From an uncultured Blastocatellia bacterium (GTDB taxonomy: Bacteria > Acidobacteriota > Blastocatellia > Pyrinomonadales > Pyrinomonadaceae), in assembly GCA_946480785.1 (NCBI GenBank), contig CAMLLD010000004.1, forward strand, positions 62,001 through 126,000: a DNA stretch of 64,000 bases. The letters are read 5' to 3'. Positions 53,079 through 61,976 of the stretch are shown piece after piece. The notes under the pieces were generated by a model that made no database searches, was not told the DNA's origin, and was given only the letters and a program-made list of their open reading frames with translations. Numbering within the stretch: the first letter of the stretch is position 1; each line of letters starts with the position of its first letter. The translations under genes and the position numbers were made by a program.

Positions 53079-54583
53079 TGGTTTTTAGAAAGGGCTCCAA
53101 CGGCCGCAGCCAACACGCTTTCCGGTGTCCACTCGTCGATCGATCTCACTTCCGACAATCTTCCGCGGCTCATCACTGCGAGTCGATCGCACATCCCAAA
53201 CAACTCCGGCAGATACGAGCTCACCATTAGCACCGCTTTGTTCTGCTCGGCGCAGGCGGCGATCGTTTCGTAAACCTGCGCTTTGCTACCGATGTCGATG
53301 CCGCGTGTCGGCTCGTCAAGCAGAAGCACGTCCGCGTCCTGATGCAACAGCCGCGCGAGTGCGACCTTTTGCTGGTTACCGCCGGACAACGAACCAACTG
53401 CTTGCTGCACGCCGCGTGTTTTGATCTTCAACGCGTTGACGAGTCGCTCGGCTTGTTTTCGTTGCGCACGTAAGTCGAGCCAGCCAAGACGCGAACAGGT
53501 GTCGAACTTGGTGACTGTTACGTTGTCCGCAAGCGATTGGTTCAGCGTCAAGCCGTCGCTTTTGCGATCCTCGCTAAGATAACCAAAGCCTTCGACGAGA
53601 CGCATCGCGGGCGTGCTGCTTCGCCCGCGCAAAGCGTTTTTGTTGACTGCGATCGTGCCGCTCGTGGGTGGTTCGAGACCGAAGATCGCGCGCAGCAGCG
53701 GCGTGCGGCCGGAGCCCATGAGACCGGCGATACCGAGGATCTCGCCGCGACGAAGTTCGAAGCTCGCGTCTTTCAGCAGCGGCGGCGACGCGAGATTTCG
53801 GACGTCGAGAATCGTTTCGTGGATCGCGTTTTTGTTTTTGCGTTCGGGGAAAAGGTTTTGTTGCGCGCGACCGACCATCTTCGCGATCAGTTCGTCGTCG
53901 CTTGTCGTGGCGATGTCGCCGGTCGCGACGCTGCGTCCGTCACGCAAGACGGTGAAGCGATCCGCGATCTGGCGCACTTCTTCGAGGAAGTGGCTGATGT
54001 AGATCACGGAGATGCCTTCCGAGCTGAGGCGGCGGATGAGTTGAAAGAGGTTAGCGACGTCGTCGCGTTGCAGACTGCTGGTTGGCTCGTCCATCAGGAT
54101 GATGCGCGCGCGTGCTGCAAGCGCCCGCGAAATTTCTACAATTTGTCGCGCGGCGACCGGCAGATCGCCGACGCGTTTTTCCGGACGGATATCGGCGTGA
54201 TGAAACGTGCGCAGCACTTCGTTTGTGCGCGCGATCAGTTGCTCGCGATCGAGCCAGCCGAAGTGCGACGACTCGATGCCCATCAGCACGTTTTCGGCGA
54301 CGGAGAGATGCGGGCAGAGGGAGAGTTCCTGGTGAATGAGCGCGATGCCGTTGGTGCGTGCGTCGAGTGGGCTCGTTGGTGAATAAGGATGGCCGTCGAG
54401 TTCAATGCGGCCGGCGTCGGGTTTTAGTGAGCCGGCGATCACGTTCATCAGCGTGCTCTTGCCCGCGCCGTTCTCGCCGATCAGCGCGTGCACTTCGCCC
54501 GGACGCAGTTCGAGATCGACACCGTCGAGCGCGATAGTTGGACCAAACGCCTTACGAATTCCTTTAAGCGAAAGCGCCGTCAT
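53075..54583 (-). CDS. Sugar ABC transporter ATPase (RbsA-type, orphan)
   Basis: This 502-residue protein has two ABC domains. The first has Walker A GENGAGKSTLMNVIAG near residue 37, signature region VAARQIVEISRALA and Walker B IILMDEPTSSLQ. The second has the degenerate Walker A GLMGSGRTPLLRAIFG typical of RbsA, the signature SLSGGNQQKVALARLL near 400 and LLLDEPTRGIDIG. No permease or binding protein adjoins it; the RbsC/RbsB-type pair at 30875-32866 in the same window lacks an ATPase. It overlaps the mannosidase and DUF4440 genes by 4 bases each. Confidence 0.94.
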   Translation of the reverse strand: MTALSLKGIRKAFGPTIALDGVDLELRPGEVHALIGENGAGKSTLMNVIAGSLKPDAGRIELDGHPYSPTSPLDARTNGIALIHQELSLCPHLSVAENVLMGIESSHFGWLDREQLIARTNEVLRTFHHADIRPEKRVGDLPVAARQIVEISRALAARARIILMDEPTSSLQRDDVANLFQLIRRLSSEGISVIYISHFLEEVRQIADRFTVLRDGRSVATGDIATTSDDELIAKMVGRAQQNLFPERKNKNAIHETILDVRNLASPPLLKDASFELRRGEILGIAGLMGSGRTPLLRAIFGLEPPTSGTIAVNKNALRGRSSTPAMRLVEGFGYLSEDRKSDGLTLNQSLADNVTVTKFDTCSRLGWLDLRAQRKQAERLVNALKIKTRGVQQAVGSLSGGNQQKVALARLLHQDADVLLLDEPTRGIDIGSKAQVYETIAACAEQNKAVLMVSSYLPELFGMCDRLAVMSRGRLSEVRSIDEWTPESVLAAAVGALSKNQ

Positions 54584-57500
54584 AAGCCGTAGAGTAGTTG
54601 TGCGGGTTTCACCGTGTCACGTTCGTTCGAACCGGTGATAGCCAGGATGCGGATCTGATCGTTGTTCGGCAGCGTCAACGTCGTTGCGTTTACGGGTACG
54701 TCGATGGTGTAAGCAAAGAGGTACGAGTAAGCGTAAGCCTCGTTCGTGCCGGCCACCGTGTGATGGTGCGACGCGAACCACGCCAGTGGCGCGCGCTTGA
54801 TGAAGCCGGGCGTGATGCCAGTCATCTCGCCGTAAGGATCGATGCGCGTGCGCGGTCGTTGCATCTGCGCAGCGATGTCCGGCGGCGTGTCGGGCGGCGG
54901 CGTGCGCGGCGGAATTTTTACTTCCACCTCTTTCCATTGCCGGTCGTACCACTGGCCGATGAAGCCGCCCCAGTTTTGAATCGTTAGTTCGTTCGACTCG
55001 TTGCCGATGCGAAACGTCGCCTTCTCGTCACCACTGACAGCAGCCGCAAGCACGTACAAACGGCGCGTTCCGGCGGGCAGTTGAATCGTTTGCCCATGCG
55101 GGACCAGGACGTTCACTTTTCCACTCGCAAGCTGAAACCTGATACCACCGTACGCCAGCTCACTCGGCAGCATCTCTGCCGGCAGCGTATTCCCTTCACC
55201 GTCAAATCCCGCCTTCAATCTCTCCCCGTCATTCGACGCGCCCGCGAGATCGTAAGGGAGGTTAATGGGGTTCGATTGCGGCACGCGCGAATTAAGAGCG
55301 GATTGCGACGCTAGCTTCAGGGCGAAGGTCCGTGGTTGATATCGCGTAAGGCTCGTGACGAGCTGACCTTTAACGATCTTCGGCGCGGGATCTCGCTTCG
55401 CGTCAGCAAGCGGTAGCTCCTGCGCGTTCACTTCGCGCGCCGCGATCACCGGTGCTGGAAATACGACGCGCACATCCGGCACGCCGCGCCCATCGAGCTC
55501 AACCATCCGCACGATCAACTCGTCCGAATCTTCCGCTTTCTTCAAGGCAAGCACGCGCACGCGATCCGTGTTCAAGCGCAGGATCGAAAATGTTTTTCCT
55601 AAACGTCCGGTGTGCTTCGAACTTTCAAACGCGATCAGCGACTGATTCAAACGCTGCGCCTGCCAATCGGTTCGCTCACGACGCCAGTCACCCTCGTGCG
55701 CGGCTAATCCATAATCAAATCGATGCCGGCCCCAGTCCTGTGTCGCCTGATCGGCGTAACCTGCGCGTGGACTAATGCCCGGCGTACGCAGCAACGTCAA
55801 GCGCAACGTCTTATCATCCGGTTTATCTGAGCCGTACTTACAATCGGAAAGAATCGTCACGCCAAACGCGCCGCTGCGATCCGTGAGATCGAACCACTGA
55901 TGCGACGGCACCTCAAACTTCCGTTCGTCGTTATTGCCGCGTTCGATCGTGCCGATGTCCCAGTTGTACGTCGCCTTCGCATTCGCGGCGGTGAGCGGAA
56001 ACGTGGCTTTCAAATTTGCATTGCTCGTCTTCCAGTCGATGACGTTACTAAACTCGACGCGATTGCCGGCATCGCCTGCCGACAAGCGCACGATCTGTAG
56101 ATACCTCGATCCTTCAGTTTCACGCCTGACCTCGATCGCCACACGCGCCGGGCCGTCTTCCACCACGTGCATCTCCGCCGGGCCACTCACGTATGCGCGC
56201 GGCGCTTTCTGTTGATCGGACCAGTCCATGTTCCACGCGGGCCACTGCGTCGGCGTGTCGTTCTTGAGCGCGAGCCGCAGCGGCGCCTCGAGCAATTCGC
56301 GCTTCAGTTTCTTGTCGAAAATACTCGCGACGTCGCCATCGCGATTCAACTGCAAGCGATAACGCTGGTTTTCCAGCGACGAATCCGTCGCCTTCAGTTC
56401 CGATGGCTTCCGCAAGACACTTGGAGGTCCGAGCTTCACGTCGTAAACCGCGTAACCCACCGACGGCACGTGGGCCAGAAATAACAACTTCGTCGCATTG
56501 CCTTCATTACCAGCCACCTGCGCCGGAACCTCGCGGCCGTCAGGCCCGGTGACATGGACCACGTAAATTGAGCCAAGCGGCAACGACACCGTCGCCTCAA
56601 CCACATCTTCACGCTCGATATTCAGCGGGTTGTAAACAACGATCGCCGCGCCGCGCGTCTGCGTGTTCAGCTCCGACGCGATTCCTTCCGTCGCACTCGT
56701 CAATACACCCGCAAACTGGTTCATCGCGATCACGTCGTCATTCCACGAAAACTCAAACGCTTTCGGCGTCGCCGTGCCCGGCAGGATGTCGTGAAACTGT
56801 CCGCCCATCACGAGCGTCCACGCATTGTTCAACCGTTGCTGCGGATACACACGACTGCCCAGCCACGCAGCGCCGACCGACGCCTTCTCCGCCGCATCAG
56901 CAAGCAGTTCGTTCTTGCGGTTCCAACGCTTTTGATAAGCCTCTGACGTGATCGAGCCCGCCGAATGATCCGTCAACAACAGATCGCCTTCGTAACGCGG
57001 CAAGCCTTTGATCTGCTCGGGACGAATGTTCAAAAACATCTGTTCGGAAGTTGACGACACGACTTTCAATGGACCATCGTTCTTCGCCAGGATCGATTCC
57101 AACATGCGCACGGAGTCTTCACGCGGCGAGCCGCCGGTGTCGCCGGTGCCGTAGTACTGATAGTCGGTGAACAGTCCACTCACGCGCCCGTTGCGTTGCA
57201 CGCGTGCGGGCCAGTCGACCGGATTGTTGCGCGCATTCGGATCCGTGATGACGGGACTGCGACTGATGTCCTCTCTGATCTGGCCGCCGTAACTGCCGGG
57301 ATTGAACGCCGCGATCACGCCGCGCCCGTCAGGCCCTTGCCACCAACCGACATTGAACGGAATCCCACGCGGCGTTTCTTCGATCGAGCCGGGGCCGCCG
57401 CCGGGCGCCGCCGAGTTCCACGTGAGTTTCTGCGTTGAGAATCCTTTGATCCCTGCGTGGGCCAGGATGCTCGGCAGCGAAGCGGGAAAACCGAAACAGT

Positions 57501-57942
57501 CGGGCAGCATGTACTCCGCGCTCGTCTTCCCAAACTCGCGCTGAAAAAATTTGTTGCCGTAAAGGATCTGGCGAAAGATCGACTCGGCCGACGCCGAGTT
57601 CACGTCGCTCTCCTCCATCGACGAGCCCGCCGGAAACCAGCGCCCGGCAGCGACGTACTGCTTCACGCGCGCGTAATCGCCCGGCCAGTATTCCTTCATC
57701 ATGCGATAGCGATTCGCGCCGCTGAAGTTGAAGATGTAATGCGGATACTTCTCGAAGAGCGCGAAGTTGTCGTGCATCGTCTTCGGGATGTAATCGTTGA
57801 TGACGCGCGGATATTCCCAACGCCACTGCGTGTCGAGATGCGCGTAGCCGACGACGTAGAGCGTCGGATCTTTGCTGAGATCTGTTTGGGCCTGCATCGG
57901 GCTGACGAAGAGCGCGATTAGAAGGAGAGTTAGGCAGCGCAT
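54580..57942 (-). CDS. GH38-family alpha-mannosidase, secreted
   Basis: This 1120-residue protein has a signal peptide (MRCLTLLLIALFVSPMQAQ). The GH38 catalytic domain starts with VVGYAHLDTQWRWEYPRV near residue 32, which supplies the zinc His and Asp. AEYMLPDCFGFPASLPS near 158 contains the likely nucleophile Asp. The middle and C-terminal beta domains (about residues 420-1120) complete the fold. It removes alpha-mannose residues from glycans outside the cytoplasm. It heads the leftward operon with a sugar ATPase and galactose genes. A TATAAT lies only 8 bases before its ATG, so the mRNA may be nearly leaderless. Confidence 0.92.
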   Translation of the reverse strand: MRCLTLLLIALFVSPMQAQTDLSKDPTLYVVGYAHLDTQWRWEYPRVINDYIPKTMHDNFALFEKYPHYIFNFSGANRYRMMKEYWPGDYARVKQYVAAGRWFPAGSSMEESDVNSASAESIFRQILYGNKFFQREFGKTSAEYMLPDCFGFPASLPSILAHAGIKGFSTQKLTWNSAAPGGGPGSIEETPRGIPFNVGWWQGPDGRGVIAAFNPGSYGGQIREDISRSPVITDPNARNNPVDWPARVQRNGRVSGLFTDYQYYGTGDTGGSPREDSVRMLESILAKNDGPLKVVSSTSEQMFLNIRPEQIKGLPRYEGDLLLTDHSAGSITSEAYQKRWNRKNELLADAAEKASVGAAWLGSRVYPQQRLNNAWTLVMGGQFHDILPGTATPKAFEFSWNDDVIAMNQFAGVLTSATEGIASELNTQTRGAAIVVYNPLNIEREDVVEATVSLPLGSIYVVHVTGPDGREVPAQVAGNEGNATKLLFLAHVPSVGYAVYDVKLGPPSVLRKPSELKATDSSLENQRYRLQLNRDGDVASIFDKKLKRELLEAPLRLALKNDTPTQWPAWNMDWSDQQKAPRAYVSGPAEMHVVEDGPARVAIEVRRETEGSRYLQIVRLSAGDAGNRVEFSNVIDWKTSNANLKATFPLTAANAKATYNWDIGTIERGNNDERKFEVPSHQWFDLTDRSGAFGVTILSDCKYGSDKPDDKTLRLTLLRTPGISPRAGYADQATQDWGRHRFDYGLAAHEGDWRRERTDWQAQRLNQSLIAFESSKHTGRLGKTFSILRLNTDRVRVLALKKAEDSDELIVRMVELDGRGVPDVRVVFPAPVIAAREVNAQELPLADAKRDPAPKIVKGQLVTSLTRYQPRTFALKLASQSALNSRVPQSNPINLPYDLAGASNDGERLKAGFDGEGNTLPAEMLPSELAYGGIRFQLASGKVNVLVPHGQTIQLPAGTRRLYVLAAAVSGDEKATFRIGNESNELTIQNWGGFIGQWYDRQWKEVEVKIPPRTPPPDTPPDIAAQMQRPRTRIDPYGEMTGITPGFIKRAPLAWFASHHHTVAGTNEAYAYSYLFAYTIDVPVNATTLTLPNNDQIRILAITGSNERDTVKPAQLLYGL

Positions 57943-57950
57943 GGCCGCGG

Positions 57951-57976
57951 ATTATAAATCTTCAATTATCTTGACT
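57951..57976. promoter_or_regulatory. Divergent promoter region between mannosidase and RiPP operons
   Basis: In the 63-base gap, TATAAT reads leftward at 57956-57951 and TATAAA reads rightward at 57953-57958, so the two -10 elements overlap. A TTGACT at 57971-57976 could serve as an alternative rightward -35. An AAGGTG ribosome site (57995-58000) precedes the rightward ATG at 58006. The assignments are tentative. Confidence 0.45.
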
Positions 57977-58005
57977 AAAGATCTTCTTGTCCTTAAGGTG
58001 CGCGC

Positions 58006-58287
58006 ATGCAAATTTCTTTTTCGGATCGCGTGCAGGTGCCGGAAGGCGTGCTGATCTCGAATGTTCAGGATGAGTCGGTGATTCTTAATCTCGACAGCGA
58101 GCGCTACTTCGGCCTGGACAACGTCGGCACGCGAATTCTGACCGTCCTTACTAACTCTGATTCGATCCAAAGTGCGTATGAGTCGCTGCTCGCGGAGTAT
58201 GAAGTTGACCACGCGACGCTGCGGGCGGATCTGGTGGCGCTGATCGAAAGTCTCCTGCAACAAGGGCTCGTGCAAGTCTCCGCATGA
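58006..58287 (+). CDS. PqqD-like RiPP recognition element (lasso B1-type)
   Basis: This 93-residue protein is a stand-alone PqqD/RRE fold, which binds the leader peptide of a ribosomal peptide precursor. DRVQVPEGVLISNVQDESVI, then LNLDSERYFGLDNVGTRIL near residue 28, is the usual winged-helix core of lasso B1 proteins. It overlaps the cyclase gene by 4 bases (ATGA). It should deliver the precursor at 59851 to the processing enzymes. The usual B2 transglutaminase-like protease partner is not encoded nearby. Confidence 0.88.
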   Translation: MQISFSDRVQVPEGVLISNVQDESVILNLDSERYFGLDNVGTRILTVLTNSDSIQSAYESLLAEYEVDHATLRADLVALIESLLQQGLVQVSA

Positions 58288-59834
58288 GCGGAATCGTTGG
58301 CATCGTTAATCTCGATGGCGCGCCGATCGATCGCGATCCGTTGGTCCGGATGGCGAAGTTCATGTCGTTCCGGGGGCCGGATGGTGGAGAGATCTGGACT
58401 GAAAGCAACGTGGGTTTCGGCAACACGCTGTTGCGAAACGATGACTTCTGTATTACGGCAGACGCGCGGATTGACGGCTGTGAGAACAGGGATTTAACGG
58501 ATGTAGAACGGATCCTTTTCGCTTACGAGAAGTGGGGTGAGGATTGTGTCGAGCATCTGATCGGTGATTTTGCTTTTGTGATCTGGGACAAGCGATCGCG
58601 ACGGCTTTTCTGCGCGCGCGATCATTTCGGCGTGAAGCCGTTCTTTTACGCACGCGCCGGCAACACGTTCATCTTCAGCAACACCCTCAACGCGCTGCGA
58701 CTTGATTCGCGTGTGTCGGATGAACTGAACGAAGCTGCAGTCCGCGATTATCTCGAGTCGGGATTGAATCAGGATCTGAGCACAACGATCTTTCGCGACA
58801 TTCAGCGGCTGCCGGGCGGACACTCGCTCACGCTCGCAAACGGAGCGATTGCTACACGCTGCTACTGGAAACCGGCCGTTAAGAACAGGATTCGCTTTCG
58901 TAAGTCGCGAGAGTACGTCGAGCGTTTCGACGAACTGTTATTAACTGCCGTTAAAGATCGGCTGCGCACCGATCGCATTTCGATTTCGATGAGCGGCGGT
59001 CTCGATTCCACCAGTCTCGCCGCGATCGCGCGCGAACTTTTGCCGCAGCCCGCTGCAGTTAAGGCTTTCTCGACCGTTTACGACAAGTTGATTCCCGACG
59101 AGGAACGCCACTACTCCACGCTCGCGGCCTCGCATCTTCGCGTCCCGATTCAGCACTTGAACGCCGACAACCATTCGTTGTTTGAAGAACGCGCGCCACG
59201 TGATCTAGACGTGCCGGAGCCGTTTCTGCTCGGGCCGCTCGCGGGACAATTCAATGATCTGCTGCGACTGATGGCGGGTCACGCCCGCGTGGCGTTGACG
59301 GGTTACGACGGCGACGCGTTGATGAACGAGTCGCGTCGAGCGTACGTGAAGTCTCTTATAACTCGAAATTATGCCAACAGCAGACTCGCCACGATCAACT
59401 CGCTAAACTCGAAAGTGTGGGCGCCGTTATTCGAAGGTTACGATCCGGGCTCGACGCGCCTACAACTCGAAGTGCGCCATCCGTTCATCGACGTACGTCT
59501 CATTGATTACCTGCTCTCGATTCCCGCTGTTCCGTGGTGCAGCAAGAAACGGATCCTGCGCGACGCAATGAAAGATCGACTGCCACGCGCCGTACTGCAG
59601 CGTCCGAAGACACCTCTCACCAGCGATCCTGCACTTCAACTCGCGCGCCGCGCTGGTGTAAGATGGCTCGACCATTTTGAGGTCACGCCGCAATTAACGC
59701 GTTTTGTTAATCTGAATTCTCGACGATCGCAGGCGGAAGAAACTCCCAACGCGCTCTGGGCCAACTTGCGAGTGTTTGCGCTCAACCATTGGCTCGCACA
59801 TTCTCTGCCGCTCGATCGACGAATGGTCGCCTAA
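58284..59834 (+). CDS. Asparagine-synthetase-like macrolactam cyclase (lasso C-type)
   Basis: This 516-residue protein has an N-terminal glutaminase-like domain (MSGIVGIVNLDG), but the catalytic Cys2 is replaced by Ser, so it cannot use glutamine as AsnB does; this is normal for lasso cyclases. The C-terminal ATP-pyrophosphatase domain has ISMSGGLDSTSLAAIARELL near residue 233. It probably adenylates the side-chain carboxylate of the core Asp and forms the ring amide. RHPFIDVRLIDYLLSIP near 400 is the expected AsnB-family motif. It is the second gene of the cluster and precedes the precursor by 16 bases. Confidence 0.92.
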   Translation: MSGIVGIVNLDGAPIDRDPLVRMAKFMSFRGPDGGEIWTESNVGFGNTLLRNDDFCITADARIDGCENRDLTDVERILFAYEKWGEDCVEHLIGDFAFVIWDKRSRRLFCARDHFGVKPFFYARAGNTFIFSNTLNALRLDSRVSDELNEAAVRDYLESGLNQDLSTTIFRDIQRLPGGHSLTLANGAIATRCYWKPAVKNRIRFRKSREYVERFDELLLTAVKDRLRTDRISISMSGGLDSTSLAAIARELLPQPAAVKAFSTVYDKLIPDEERHYSTLAASHLRVPIQHLNADNHSLFEERAPRDLDVPEPFLLGPLAGQFNDLLRLMAGHARVALTGYDGDALMNESRRAYVKSLITRNYANSRLATINSLNSKVWAPLFEGYDPGSTRLQLEVRHPFIDVRLIDYLLSIPAVPWCSKKRILRDAMKDRLPRAVLQRPKTPLTSDPALQLARRAGVRWLDHFEVTPQLTRFVNLNSRRSQAEETPNALWANLRVFALNHWLAHSLPLDRRMVA

Positions 59835-59850
59835 TCAACTGGAGCAAAGC

Positions 59851-60027
59851 ATGGCACGGACACCAGAACCCGCTCAGCCACTTAATTCCGACCAGCCGAA
59901 GAAGCCTTACCACAAACCGGAAGTGATCGTTTACGGAAACATTCGCGAGATCACGCGCAACGTCGGCCCGAAGGGTAATCTCGACGGCGGCGGCGGCGCG
60001 GCCGCAGGACCAAAGACCGGAGCATGA
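59851..60027 (+). CDS. Lasso-type RiPP precursor peptide
   Basis: This 58-residue peptide starts at the ATG at 59851; the upstream frame overlaps the cyclase gene. The leader contains the conserved PY(20)xxP(23) motif, Gly29 and Thr35, the usual penultimate leader residue. Cleavage after Arg36 would leave a 22-residue core starting Asn37, with Asp45 at core position 9, matching a 9-residue macrolactam. Cleavage one residue later would place Asp at position 8. The tail after Asp45 is Gly/Ala-rich, with Pro, Lys and Thr only, and has no aromatic plug. There is no C-terminal Ser. Confidence 0.85.
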   Translation: MARTPEPAQPLNSDQPKKPYHKPEVIVYGNIREITRNVGPKGNLDGGGGAAAGPKTGA

Positions 60028-60037
60028 TCGGCAGCAA

Positions 60038-61030
60038 ATGCATTACGGTTGCTCGATCTATGGTCTGGACGTTTTAGCCAACAGACCGATTCCCACCGTT
60101 CCTCATTCGCCGATCGCAACCGCGGACGTTCGCGTCTCTTTTGGCGTGCTGCCTGAGTGGCTCAACTCACTCGCACCCGAGCAGGTCGAGACCGTTTACG
60201 TCGCCGACTACGCGGACGAGCACGGCAATCCGGCGTTCGTGTTTGCCAGACTGCACGACGGTGATTTCTATCGCTTCACTTATGCCGACAAAACGGAATT
60301 TGTAGTCGATCGCGCCGGACGTGAGATCTGGACCACCTGGCTTGAGCCGCTGACGCTGGAAGATACGGCGACTTACCTGCTCGGGCCAGTGATGGGGTTC
60401 GTGTTGTTGTTGCGCGGGCTCGTGTGTTTGCACGCGAGCGCGATCGTCGTCAATGGCGTTGCGGTGGCGTTGGTTGGACCAGCAGGCGCGGGGAAGTCGA
60501 CGACCGCTGCCGCGTTTGCCGCGCGCGGATTTAGTGTTTTGGCTGAAGACGTCGTGACACTAGACGATCGCGGAGACGACGATCGCGGCGAGACTTTTCT
60601 TGTGCGGCCCGCGTATCCCTGCATTCGTTTGTGGCCCGCTTCCGTCGCCGCGCTCTACGGTTCGCGATCCGCGTTGCCGCCGTTGACGCCGAACTGGGAC
60701 AAGCTCTATCTCGATCTGACGCAGCGGTCCGGGCAGTTTGAAAACGAGCCGCGACGACTGGCCGCGATCTACTTGCTCGACGAGCGCAGCGACGATCCGC
60801 AAGCGCCGTTTGTTCACGCGCTCGATCCGGCCGCAGGCATGATGTCGCTGGTGGCGAACACGTACGGCACGAAGTTACTCGACAAGCACATGCGGGCGCG
60901 CGAGTTTGCGCTGTTGAGCCGAGTGTCGCAGCACGTGCCGCTGCGTCGTGTGACGCCGCACGCCGATTCGGCCGCGCTTCCGAAACTTTGCGATCTCCTC
61001 CTCGCTGACTTCGAAAACATTCATGTATAG
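60038..61030 (+). CDS. HPr-kinase-like protein of the RiPP cluster
   Basis: This 330-residue protein has an HprK C-terminal-type kinase domain. The P-loop is ALVGPAGAGKSTTAAAFAAR near residue 145, preceded by CLHASAIVVNGVAV, and VLAEDVVTLDD near 175 is the Walker B-like region. Homologues in lasso clusters phosphorylate the C-terminal Ser of the precursor, as in paeninodin. This precursor ends in Ala and has only Thr in its tail, so the target may be Thr or the activity may be different. It begins 10 bases after the precursor and overlaps the methyltransferase gene by 8 bases. Confidence 0.88.
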   Translation: MHYGCSIYGLDVLANRPIPTVPHSPIATADVRVSFGVLPEWLNSLAPEQVETVYVADYADEHGNPAFVFARLHDGDFYRFTYADKTEFVVDRAGREIWTTWLEPLTLEDTATYLLGPVMGFVLLLRGLVCLHASAIVVNGVAVALVGPAGAGKSTTAAAFAARGFSVLAEDVVTLDDRGDDDRGETFLVRPAYPCIRLWPASVAALYGSRSALPPLTPNWDKLYLDLTQRSGQFENEPRRLAAIYLLDERSDDPQAPFVHALDPAAGMMSLVANTYGTKLLDKHMRAREFALLSRVSQHVPLRRVTPHADSAALPKLCDLLLADFENIHV

Positions 61031-61976
61031 CCTCCACTTTTACGGCGAGATGATGGGCGGCACTGCGCGAATCGAACCTTACGTCGAAGCGCTGCGCCGC
61101 GTAGTCACGCCTGATTCAGTGGTGATGGATCTTGGCTGTGGTCCTGGCCTGCTTGCGCTGCTCGCGTGTAAGTTCGGCGCTCGTCGCGTCTATGCGGTCG
61201 AGCCGGACAACGTAATCAACATCGCGCGTGAGGCGGCCGCGGCAAATGGTTTCGCCGACCGTATCGAATTTTTTCAAAGTTTTTCGCACGAAGTCACGCT
61301 GCCGGAGCCTGCGACGATAATCGTTTCTGACCTGCGCGGCGTGTTGCCGTGGTTCCAAAAACACATTCCGTCGATCGTTGACGCACGGCAGCGACTGCTT
61401 GCGCCGGGTGGTGTGTTGATTCCGCGGCGCGACACATTGTGGGCAGCGCTCGTTGAAACGCCCGAGCAGTATGAAAAGATCGTGGGGCCGTGGCGGAATC
61501 GGCTGTTCGACGTGGATCTTTCGGCGGGGCTTGCGCGAATCACAAACTCCTGGCGCAAGACACGAATCGAAGCCGGTGAGTTGTTGATGGAGCCGGTGCG
61601 TTGGACCACGTTGGACTATTACACCGTTGCCAGTAGTGATGTGCACGCGGAGATTTCGTGGCGTGCCGCTCGGCAAGGAGTCGCACACGGAGTTGTAGTC
61701 TGGTTCGACACTGAACTCGAAGATGGCATTGGGTTCTCGAATCGCCCCGGTGCGCCCGAGTTGATTTACGGCAACGCGTTTTTTCCGTTTCCACGTCCGG
61801 TTGAAGTCAAGGAAGGGGAGCGCGTCGCAATGAAGCTTCGCGCTGATCTCGTGCAGGACGATTACGTGTGGAGTTGGACCACGGATTTCACCAATCAAAA
61901 GATCGGATTTAAGCAGTCGACGTTTTATAGCGCACCGCTTTCGGTTGAACGTTTGCGAAAAAGTCATGCTCAATAA
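61023..61976 (+). CDS. PRMT-like SAM-dependent methyltransferase of the RiPP cluster
   Basis: This 317-residue protein starts MYSLHFYGEMMGG and has motif I VVMDLGCGPGLLALLACKFG near residue 33 and AVEPDNVINIAREAAAANGF as the acidic loop. The overall layout is of protein arginine methyltransferases (methyltransferase domain plus C-terminal beta barrel). The PRMT double-Glu loop is replaced here by VSDLRGVLPWFQ near 100, so the target may not be arginine. It sits between the HPr-kinase homologue and NTP_transf_5 gene, so a RiPP-tailoring role is inferred. Confidence 0.85.
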   Translation: MYSLHFYGEMMGGTARIEPYVEALRRVVTPDSVVMDLGCGPGLLALLACKFGARRVYAVEPDNVINIAREAAAANGFADRIEFFQSFSHEVTLPEPATIIVSDLRGVLPWFQKHIPSIVDARQRLLAPGGVLIPRRDTLWAALVETPEQYEKIVGPWRNRLFDVDLSAGLARITNSWRKTRIEAGELLMEPVRWTTLDYYTVASSDVHAEISWRAARQGVAHGVVVWFDTELEDGIGFSNRPGAPELIYGNAFFPFPRPVEVKEGERVAMKLRADLVQDDYVWSWTTDFTNQKIGFKQSTFYSAPLSVERLRKSHAQ

